Below, piece by piece: positions 15,492 through 22,704 of a stretch of 24,659 nucleotides of DNA. The notes under the pieces were generated by a model. That model searched no databases. It saw only the letters and a list, made by a program, of their open reading frames with translations, and was not told where the DNA came from. This stretch comes from Lachnospiraceae bacterium. Lineage in GTDB: Bacteria > Bacillota_A > Clostridia > Lachnospirales > Lachnospiraceae. The stretch covers positions 1 through 24,659 of the forward strand of contig JAIKXV010000084.1 of assembly GCA_024683935.1 (NCBI GenBank), read 5' to 3'. The position numbers were made by a program, and so were the translations under genes. Within the stretch, counting starts at the first letter, position 1; the number at the start of each line of letters is the position of its first letter.

Positions 15492-16655
15492 TCAGGCGGC
15501 ACCGCCGCCGTAATAAACCATGCTGCACACTTTGAGGAACATTTCACTCTTATGTTTTGCAAGGATCGCAAGGAGTCTGCTGCTGCCATTGATATAGGAA
15601 AAAGCTTTCTCGATCAGGGGCTCATCACCGAGTTTGATAAGGATAGACAGAAGATTGTCTATGTATCTGCTGATCGTTTCCTGTCTGATCCCTTTTTTTC
15701 CTATACGGTTCAACAGAAGCCCCATCAGATCAGCCACCACATCAAATCTCATATCGAAAGGTATATCCTTAAGCTTCCCGCAGTACCTGTCAATATCGGT
15801 TCCGTTCAAAATATTCTCCATATCAGCCTGAGTCATATTATTCTTAACCTCAAGCTCGTAGTATCTGCAGAATTCCCTTGAGATCTCCCCGTTCTTTATA
15901 AACTGCCTGATCAGCTCTTCATCAACCGTCCCTCCGGTCTTCTCATACAGATCGAGCGTTACACTGAGGTTCTCCCAGGACCTTGGCGTGGCAATCCCCC
16001 CATCCTTTGCCTGTTCGCAGGCATAAGCCTTATCCTTATGGATCTTAAGATAGTTTAATATTATGGGGTTGAAGCTTTTTTCTTCCGCATAAGAAATAAA
16101 ATCATCCGCATTGAACTCAACATCTATCTTTCTCAGTCTGTCGAGAATGGTAACGTCAAATGATCTGGCACTCCTGTTATATTTGACGGGATTCCCGCAT
16201 AATATGATGATCCAGCCATCGGGAAGTTTATGCATCCCTATATTCTTGGTCTGCAGGAACGCCAGCATCACAGGCATCAGTGTATCTGACATGCAGTTGA
16301 ATTCATCGAGGAGAAGTATCCCTTCTTTAACCCCCGATTCATACTCGGAAACCACCCTTGCTATTATCTCGGACATTGTGTATTCCGTATATTTACAGCC
16401 GTGATCTTCACTTATGACCGGAAGCCCCAGGACCGTATTTCTGGAATGATGAGTTATGCTAAAACTCACAAAGCCGATACCAAGCTCTTCTGCAATCTCG
16501 GAGACCATCTCTGTCTTACCTATCCCGGGATTTCCCTCCAGGTAAAACGGCAGGCGGTTCACCTCACGCATTGCGTAATTCCCCTCCCCATCCTTATAGA
16601 GATATGCCTTTATCCCATCCTTTACTGCGTTTTTTGCTTCCTTAACACTGCTCAT
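15492..16655 (-). CDS. MoxR-type AAA+ ATPase
   Basis: A 387-residue single-AAA+ protein. Walker A is GNPGIGKT at 41-48, Walker B is ILLLDEF at 113-119, sensor 1 is in CGNP at 153-156, an arginine-finger segment LDRLRKIDV lies near 171-179, and ATPRSWENL near 230 is the sensor 2 region. MoxR ATPases work with VWA proteins as remodelling or metal-insertion machines (RavA-ViaA, NorQ-NorD, CbbQ-CbbO). The VWA protein encoded just upstream is the expected partner; the two genes overlap by 14 bases. The start is set at ATG 16655 with AGAGAGG 8 bases upstream; an upstream ATG at 16682 would place that site inside the gene. About 190 C-terminal residues are helical and unrecognised. Confidence 0.87.
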   Translation of the reverse strand: MSSVKEAKNAVKDGIKAYLYKDGEGNYAMREVNRLPFYLEGNPGIGKTEMVSEIAEELGIGFVSFSITHHSRNTVLGLPVISEDHGCKYTEYTMSEIIARVVSEYESGVKEGILLLDEFNCMSDTLMPVMLAFLQTKNIGMHKLPDGWIIILCGNPVKYNRSARSFDVTILDRLRKIDVEFNADDFISYAEEKSFNPIILNYLKIHKDKAYACEQAKDGGIATPRSWENLSVTLDLYEKTGGTVDEELIRQFIKNGEISREFCRYYELEVKNNMTQADMENILNGTDIDRYCGKLKDIPFDMRFDVVADLMGLLLNRIGKKGIRQETISRYIDNLLSILIKLGDEPLIEKAFSYINGSSRLLAILAKHKSEMFLKVCSMVYYGGGAA

Positions 16656-18006
16656 ATGATAAACCTCTCTTTCCCCTGTCACTGTCCATCCTGACTGCGC
16701 TTATCCAGTCCGGTATGCCGTATATCTCCCGACACTGCTCATCCGGCAGTACGAATATCACCGGAAACCCACAATTTTTTTTCGGAAATTCACCATTCGC
16801 ATCCGAAAAATAGAGAAGACAGTCAACCTCTTCGTTCTTTGCGGTAAGATTCTGATCTATCCACTTAAATACCGGACAGAAATCCGTCCCTCCGTATCCT
16901 TCAAATAACATAGTGTCCCTTATCCCGCTTAATTCCCCCATATCCTCAAATTTTCTGACATTCCGGACCTCATCATCGCATTGGATCAGATAAATCTTTC
17001 CGAAGCTGAACTCTCCCGCTATTTCTTCAAATATCCCCGTCACCTGTTTCAGAAATATCCCGACCTTATCAAAACATGATGCGCTGGTATCTATGGCTAT
17101 GCAGAGGTTTTCTATCCTTTTTTCTTCCGTCTCTTCAAGGGGTTCCATAAGCGGGACATCTCCGTACAGAGACAGTCCGTATTCATAGAGCATTGGATCA
17201 AAACTGTCAGGCTGGGACTTGGATACCATCCGGTTCTTAATAAACCGTGACAGAACTTCCGTGAAGGAATAAACCTCCCCCTCTGCCTTTGTCAGTTTTT
17301 CAGTCTGGCCGGGCCCCCTTCCTCTTCCCCTGAAACCCACGCTGTCTTTTTGTAATTCCTCTATGACCCGCTTCCCGTCAGCATGGCTTTCCTTGCTGCT
17401 GCCAAGGACATATTTTCTGGCTTCCGCCCATTTTTTACAGAGTTCCTCCCGGATACCGCCATTATTCTGTAAATCTGTTTCGCTCCCATTTTTTGTTTCG
17501 TTTCTGTCCCACCAGAGTGAGTGATCATCAAACGTTCTCATCTTCCCTGTCCGAGATACCTGTTCATACAGTGTCTTGTCCATCAATGCTCTGTTGTAAA
17601 GGCTGAGTCCAACAGTCCTGTACCAGTCAGGTCTCGGAAAGGCATTGAAGATCTGGTTCATCCCCAGTTCTTCCATTATCTCCTCGATCTCAAGATCCAT
17701 CACATATCCTGCAAGGCGCGGATGACTGAACTCCTTTGTTCTCTCGAAATGGCCGAGGATACCGTGCATTATCACATGGAATATCTCCTCTCTGATCCAT
17801 TTTATGCCGTTATACTTATAGCTCTGTATAACCCTTTCCGGATCAAAGAAAAGATGCTCTCCGTCTGTTCCGATCATACTCCGTTTTTTTTCCTTAAAAG
17901 GCACAGGTTTAAAGATATTGACGGCATATACCAGTCGATAAGAATCCTCCTTCACCTTCTTTAAGGCTGTATCGATTATTCTCTTTGCTGCTTCCGAATT
18001 GTCCAT
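16642..18006 (-). CDS. VWA-like (DUF2201-type) protein with degenerate metallopeptidase-like N-terminus
   Basis: A 454-residue protein. The N-terminal part (about 1-130) carries HVIMHGILGH (H77, H81, H86), the HxxxHxxxxH pattern of the DUF2201 N-terminal 'metallopeptidase' domain without the Glu of HExxH. A basic Gly/Arg-rich stretch FRGRGRGPGQ (225-234) lies mid-way. The C-terminal VWA-like domain (about 298-450) has a complete MIDAS set: DTSAS at 306-310, Thr 374 in YGGTDF and Asp 402 in YFSDANG. Such proteins bind a divalent metal and pair with MoxR ATPases, here the overlapping next gene. The start follows the CbxX-type gene by 18 bases, with AAGGGACAGG upstream. The target is unknown. 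Confidence 0.85.
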   Translation of the reverse strand: MDNSEAAKRIIDTALKKVKEDSYRLVYAVNIFKPVPFKEKKRSMIGTDGEHLFFDPERVIQSYKYNGIKWIREEIFHVIMHGILGHFERTKEFSHPRLAGYVMDLEIEEIMEELGMNQIFNAFPRPDWYRTVGLSLYNRALMDKTLYEQVSRTGKMRTFDDHSLWWDRNETKNGSETDLQNNGGIREELCKKWAEARKYVLGSSKESHADGKRVIEELQKDSVGFRGRGRGPGQTEKLTKAEGEVYSFTEVLSRFIKNRMVSKSQPDSFDPMLYEYGLSLYGDVPLMEPLEETEEKRIENLCIAIDTSASCFDKVGIFLKQVTGIFEEIAGEFSFGKIYLIQCDDEVRNVRKFEDMGELSGIRDTMLFEGYGGTDFCPVFKWIDQNLTAKNEEVDCLLYFSDANGEFPKKNCGFPVIFVLPDEQCREIYGIPDWISAVRMDSDRGKRGLSYEQC

Positions 18007-18024
18007 TAAACCTGTCCCTTATTC

Positions 18025-19707
18025 TTAATACTGATGAAGTACGGCCGCCCTGCTGCAGTCAAAGCCGAAACTCTTCCGCCTTTCAGGAACGCTCTCAAGG
18101 CGTTCTATACCCTTCTTAATATCCGATACCGTAATGACATTCTCCGTCTTATCACTCTCCTCTTCCGTTTCCGAATGGATCCTGACGGAATGAGCTATTA
18201 TCACGGATTCCGCAAGCTTGCGGACCTCCCTTGCATTCCCGAAGTTCCTGCCCCTTTTAAGGCTCTCTATATAACCCATGGCATGTCCTGTGGCCGTCTT
18301 ATTCACGGAATAACCCTTTTCCCTGAGCATATGGACAAAGATCTCCTTAAACTCCTTCCCGGAATAGTCTTCAAAATGCACCATCCTGGAAATACGTGAC
18401 GCTATGCCTTCATCCAGATCCATAAAAAGTGCTGCTTCCTTTTCATACATTGCAAATATGACCGCCACATCAGGATACAGCTCCATGAAGCGCACAAACT
18501 CCTTTACAGCTTCCTGTACATAGCCTCCTGCACCTTCATTAAGAAAGAAGCCGGCCTCATCCACAAAGAGTATCCCTCCTCTTGCCCTGTCAAAAAGCTC
18601 TGACACCTTCACGGCAGTATGCCCCACGTATTTACCTATGATGTCCGCACGGCTCGCTTTAACAAACGCTGTATTGCTTATCCCCTCATCAGCCAGTATC
18701 TCCGGTATCAGCTCTGCACAGGTTGACTTGCCTGTACCGGGATTTCCGTAAAAGATCATATTTGAATGCATGCCCTTAAGCTGATCATTCCTGTCGGTCT
18801 CCTTCCTTAAAGAGACGAACTCCGTGACCATATCTTTGACATTTTTAAGACCGGGCATTTTTCTTAACTTCTCCGCTGCACTCTCTTCAACAACACCGTT
18901 CAGAACAAAGTCCTCAGGCTTAAGTACCCGGTTTCCACGCTTTGATGCAGCTTTTACCGCATGCTCTATCATCCAGTCCAGGTCCTCTTCCTGAAAAGCA
19001 TCACCTCTCAGCTTTTTTATGCGTTTCACCAGGGTTGACGCCGTAAGCCCCTCTTCAAGAACCGCTCCGGCGGCTTCTCTGATCTTATCGAATACCTCTT
19101 CAAAGTATGAGTCCGGTATATCTTCTAAGACCACCGGTATAAACCCTTTATGCATCTGAAGATAAACCGCCCAAGGAGCATTCAGTTTTTCCGGCGGTAT
19201 GTATATGAACTTTTTCACTCTGTAATCAGCAAGGATCGCATCTATCTTATTCTTTATATCCTCATCCGTGTCTAAGCCCGCATACATTGCAATATCACCG
19301 TTTGCCTCATCAAGCGGACCTTCAAGATAGGCATTGGCAGGCACGATCCCTATATCCTTTACCACGCTGAGATCAATGAGATCGATGGTATTCAGATCGG
19401 AGTCATATTCATCAAGATCAAATTCCAGTTCATATTCAATCTCCTCGTATTCTTCATTTTCGGAATTGCTTCCCGGATAATTGTCACAAATATGTTTCGC
19501 CGCCTTTACTGCCGCAGGCATCGACCTGCTCACAATAAGGAAACGGCCTTCTTCCGGAATATGCTCCTCATCCAAAACTCTGCCCGCGTCCTTAATATAA
19601 GGTGCGTCCTCATTGGTATAGGGCATGACACGCATAACACGCCTGTACACATTCTTCTTACCCTTTTCCACATACTTTACCGTGGGATATAAATACCTGT
19701 TGATCAT
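18025..19707 (-). CDS. CbxX/CfqX (SpoVK-like) AAA+ ATPase with large N-terminal extension
   Basis: A 560-residue protein. The AAA+ module is C-terminal (about 285-540): Walker A GNPGTGKST 321-329, pore-loop region KYVGHTAVK 359-367, Walker B ILFVDEAGF 379-387, arginine fingers in SRISR 437-441 and sensor 2 FGNAREVRKL 489-498. CbxX-type ATPases remodel protein complexes, such as red-type Rubisco by CbbX. The N-terminal half has a very acidic stretch (83-105) and at about 215-270 a helical segment that looks like an AAA+ lid without Walker motifs, so it may be a degenerate first module. GGAGGAG lies upstream of ATG 19707; the 5' end follows the 471-residue gene by 19 bases. Confidence 0.87.
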   Translation of the reverse strand: MINRYLYPTVKYVEKGKKNVYRRVMRVMPYTNEDAPYIKDAGRVLDEEHIPEEGRFLIVSRSMPAAVKAAKHICDNYPGSNSENEEYEEIEYELEFDLDEYDSDLNTIDLIDLSVVKDIGIVPANAYLEGPLDEANGDIAMYAGLDTDEDIKNKIDAILADYRVKKFIYIPPEKLNAPWAVYLQMHKGFIPVVLEDIPDSYFEEVFDKIREAAGAVLEEGLTASTLVKRIKKLRGDAFQEEDLDWMIEHAVKAASKRGNRVLKPEDFVLNGVVEESAAEKLRKMPGLKNVKDMVTEFVSLRKETDRNDQLKGMHSNMIFYGNPGTGKSTCAELIPEILADEGISNTAFVKASRADIIGKYVGHTAVKVSELFDRARGGILFVDEAGFFLNEGAGGYVQEAVKEFVRFMELYPDVAVIFAMYEKEAALFMDLDEGIASRISRMVHFEDYSGKEFKEIFVHMLREKGYSVNKTATGHAMGYIESLKRGRNFGNAREVRKLAESVIIAHSVRIHSETEEESDKTENVITVSDIKKGIERLESVPERRKSFGFDCSRAAVLHQY

Positions 19708-19726
19708 AATCTTACTCCTCCTTAAA

Positions 19727-21142
19727 TCATTTATCTGCATTATTCAGTATCATCTGCTGCCCCCGGGGAAGGCTCTTAAGTTTTCCGTATTTCTGCATGA
19801 TCATCACCGGGATCATATATGCACAGTCCGGAGATCCGTTAACCTTATCTGTCACAAATCCAAGGCACTCATCCGGGATCAGACCCTTTTCCGCAAATAT
19901 GAGAAATGAATCCTTAAGCATATTTCCGTTACCCTTTAACAAGCTTACTATCTGGCGTTTAAGCTCCTCACTCTCTTTATCTCTGTACCGGATCTCACCG
20001 ATACTTTCAGCAAATCTCATATACTGACACATTTTCCGGTTACTCACATCTGCATCCGTGGATGCATCCTCGTAACACTCTTCCTCTATGCCGAAAAAGG
20101 ATTCAATATCAAGGAATCCCGGTCTGTTTACTTCGAACACGGGTTTATGCTTCAGCACTGACTTTCCAAAGGACAGTGCGTGAATGACTGCCGTCATTCC
20201 AAGCTTTTTAATGATATCCATACTCTCCATAAAATCATTCCTATCCATAGAGAAAGACCTGATGAATCCGGCAAATTCCGACTTTATCTTTTTTATCTTC
20301 TTAAGCTCCGCATTATGCTCTTCATCATCCAAAATCATATAGAGGATGTCATATTCTCCTGCCTTCTCAATCCCGGTATAAAGACAGATAAGAAGCGCAT
20401 ACAGAACCGGCTTGTATCCTTCGAGCCACTCGTACCCGCAGGAGTGTTCAAGCATTCTGACGCAGTTTCCGATATATACGGAGCCCGGAGATATCCGGCT
20501 GATCTCGTTAAAGTCCAGTCTTTTTTTCATAAGGGTTTTTATCTTATCCGGATCATCCTTATACAGCCTCATCAGGAAGCAGGCATCCCGGATATCATCC
20601 AGCAGCGAAGGACTGTTCCGGTAACTGAAGTATTCAGGATGTTTGTTATAGTCATTTATGATCCTTGCCTGAACCCTGCCTCTGTGCAGTCCGGAAATAA
20701 TCTTTATATTGATGGCGGATCCGATCCAATTCCTTTCATTCATTCTCTGCAGTATCTTAAACCTGAGAGCTTCCGGAATATCTATGTTTTCCGAATACAA
20801 AAGATCTTCATTATAAAAAGGCACTTCATTCCATAGCTCCGGACTTTCGGATCCGGAATCCGTTCTGATCTTTGTGTCCTCTGCAAAGTAAATACTGTAC
20901 TTATTATCATCCAGGTATTTCTCTGCAATACTGTATTCCCCGAAGATGACAGCCAGGGAAACAGCATATCCGCTTATTGCGACCCTTGTGGTTTCCCTGC
21001 CATACGCACCAGGTATCCTTTTCCCGATAAACTCAAATGCATCGGCATCTCTTTCCTTCTCAAAACATAACTGCATCCATCCCCTGTCGCTGCTGTCTGC
21101 AGATCTTTGCAGTTCTTCTCCAATTTTTTCAAGGATGTTCAT
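19727..21142 (-). CDS. Uncharacterised 471-residue protein, first gene of the AAA+/VWA train
   Basis: No family recognised. The protein is predicted to be soluble and mostly helical, rich in Lys, Glu, Asp and Ile, without signal peptide, P-loop or nuclease motif. Two short more hydrophobic segments occur (AISGYAVSLAVIFGEY near 54-69; YKPVLYALLICLYTGIEKAG near 245), not clearly membrane spans. The look is that of a helical-repeat scaffold or substrate-recognition subunit, but this is a guess. The start ATG has GGGAGA 8 bases upstream. As promoter-proximal gene it is divergent from the WYL regulator and precedes the CbxX-type ATPase gene by 19 bases. Confidence 0.78.
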   Translation of the reverse strand: MNILEKIGEELQRSADSSDRGWMQLCFEKERDADAFEFIGKRIPGAYGRETTRVAISGYAVSLAVIFGEYSIAEKYLDDNKYSIYFAEDTKIRTDSGSESPELWNEVPFYNEDLLYSENIDIPEALRFKILQRMNERNWIGSAINIKIISGLHRGRVQARIINDYNKHPEYFSYRNSPSLLDDIRDACFLMRLYKDDPDKIKTLMKKRLDFNEISRISPGSVYIGNCVRMLEHSCGYEWLEGYKPVLYALLICLYTGIEKAGEYDILYMILDDEEHNAELKKIKKIKSEFAGFIRSFSMDRNDFMESMDIIKKLGMTAVIHALSFGKSVLKHKPVFEVNRPGFLDIESFFGIEEECYEDASTDADVSNRKMCQYMRFAESIGEIRYRDKESEELKRQIVSLLKGNGNMLKDSFLIFAEKGLIPDECLGFVTDKVNGSPDCAYMIPVMIMQKYGKLKSLPRGQQMILNNADK

Positions 21143-21226
21143 ATGTCTATTCTCCCGGCGTTTTTTGGAAAGTCACACCATTCAAATGCCGCTTCGCACT
21201 CCAGTACCTGTCCTGAAGATAACCAC

Positions 21227-21302
21227 ATTGTATCCCCGGTGCCAAAGATAATCCTGCAAAATTTTTCTTTTTTTGATATACTGAAAAAAGTTCGGATACA
21301 AT
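21227..21302. repeat. Paired inverted repeat in the WYL/AAA+ divergent spacer
   Basis: ATTGTATCC at 21227-21235 is repeated as its exact reverse complement GGATACAAT at 21294-21302. On the minus strand the left copy contains TACAAT, a possible -10 for the AAA+/VWA train; the right copy lies just after the inferred WYL transcription start. The arrangement suggests two operator half-sites for one regulator, the WYL protein being the obvious candidate. The 210-base spacer shows no other feature apart from the WYL -10. Confidence 0.4.
21274..21282 (+). promoter_or_regulatory. Extended -10 of the WYL regulator gene
   Basis: TGATATACT, a TGnTATAAT-like extended -10, with only a weak -35 (CTGCAA near 21254). 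Transcription would start near 21289, giving a leader of about 64 bases. Confidence 0.5.
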
Positions 21303-21352
21303 TGAACCCCGGACAGTCATCTTTTCCCGGACAGAGAAACGGAGGCACTGAA

Positions 21353-22660
21353 ATGAAAACTATCACCACAGATAAAAAAGCAGCTGAGACAGATACCGGT
21401 AAAGCTAATGACCTGCGAAAGATGATAAGACAGTTTGACATCCCGCTTATCTACTATGTCTTAAAAACCTGTACCGACAGGGATCACGCCATGTCCTGCT
21501 CTGAGATCGTGGAGAAGCTCTCCCGACTCCTTCCGCACCCTGATGAATACGATAGTTTTTTTGATACCAGGACAATGACCAACAAGATGAATGAGATCTG
21601 TATGCTGTCGGACACGGACGAAACTCTGATCCAGCGTATCAATACTTATTTCTCCGGAACTTTCGGAGGAATGATAAGAAGCCGCGAGGCAGACGGGATA
21701 TATAACGGAAAAACGCGAAACGCAAAAGGTTCCCAGCGGCGCTACTATTTCGAGCCCCTGCTGTCTGCTTCCGATATGGAACTGATCTTCGGTGCCATAA
21801 ACAGCAGCCGCTTTCTCTCCGAAAAAGAAAAGCACTTTCTTGTCCGCCGGCTGGATGCGATGCAGCCGTCTTTTGACTCCGATGAAAACAAGTGGATTGC
21901 AAGGAAACTGCCGGGTGTCAACGATCTTCCCGAAAGGCCGCGTACATCAGTGTCGGTTTTTCCCGGACACTCCTCCGTGATCCTCCACAACACACAGGTG
22001 ATCTACGACGCAATTGAACGAAAAAAACAGATCGAGGTAATATACGGTAGCTACGAAAGCAGCAGCTGTGATGAAGGAATAATCTTTGAACCCAAAAATG
22101 GGGACAGACCGTATATTCTGAATCCTTATGCACTTATGTGGAATGCCGGTGAATACTACCTGATCGCCACTCACAAGGATCACAATAATCCTGTCCACTT
22201 CAGAGTAGACCGGATGATAAATGTAAGGCTCCATTCAATTATCGACAGTAACGGCATTATCAAAAAAGAAGCGTCCCGGAAACCCATTCCGGAAACGCTA
22301 AAAAAATTCTACAGGAACGAAAGAGGCCGTCTGATATTTGATCCCCTGGCCTATTCCGGCACTTTCCCGGAGATGATCTATCATCAGGAAGAAAACCTCA
22401 TCGATATTACTTTCGAATGCAGCTTAAAGAACCTTCAGGTACTTATAGACAGCTTCGGAACGAATATCTCCCTGTCCGGGATCCCGGGGAAGAAGGGCAG
22501 AAAAACCGATAAATCCGCCGATAGCTGCCATATCATAAGAGCCACTGTCCACGACGTACAGTACGAAAATGCGAAATTCTACGCCCTGTCCCACGCGCAC
22601 TTCCTGAAGCTCATCGCTCCGAAGAAGCTGATGAAGGAGATTGCAGGAACAGTAAAATAG
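21353..22660 (+). CDS. WYL-domain transcriptional regulator
   Basis: A 435-residue protein. The N-terminal part (about 25-130) fits a winged-helix DNA-binding region (EIVEKLSRLL, then a wing-like segment ending in RRYYFEP). The WYL domain (about 215-295) contains VIYDAIERKKQIEVIYGSY, LNPYALMWNAGEYYLIA and FRVDRMINVRL, and a C-terminal WCX-like part follows (VQYENAKFYALSHAHFLKLI). WYL domains sense nucleic acids or nucleotides and often control stress or defence genes. The start is ATG 21353 with GGAGG at 21341-21345; an open frame extends upstream to 21107 but lacks support. It is divergent from the AAA+/VWA train and followed by a PD-(D/E)XK gene after 44 bases. Confidence 0.9.
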   Translation: MKTITTDKKAAETDTGKANDLRKMIRQFDIPLIYYVLKTCTDRDHAMSCSEIVEKLSRLLPHPDEYDSFFDTRTMTNKMNEICMLSDTDETLIQRINTYFSGTFGGMIRSREADGIYNGKTRNAKGSQRRYYFEPLLSASDMELIFGAINSSRFLSEKEKHFLVRRLDAMQPSFDSDENKWIARKLPGVNDLPERPRTSVSVFPGHSSVILHNTQVIYDAIERKKQIEVIYGSYESSSCDEGIIFEPKNGDRPYILNPYALMWNAGEYYLIATHKDHNNPVHFRVDRMINVRLHSIIDSNGIIKKEASRKPIPETLKKFYRNERGRLIFDPLAYSGTFPEMIYHQEENLIDITFECSLKNLQVLIDSFGTNISLSGIPGKKGRKTDKSADSCHIIRATVHDVQYENAKFYALSHAHFLKLIAPKKLMKEIAGTVK

Positions 22661-22704
22661 AATTACAATTGTTTTACAGCGATATTCTGAAAGGATAGAT
22701 CACT

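Noticed and set aside
16656..16682. Upstream ATG for the MoxR gene
   Set aside because: The ribosome site AGAGAGG lies between the two ATGs and serves the inner one at 16655.
21107..21352. N-terminal extension of the WYL regulator starting at ATG 21107
   Set aside because: GGAGG is placed correctly for ATG 21353, the promoter falls inside the extension, and the extension overlaps the divergent gene.
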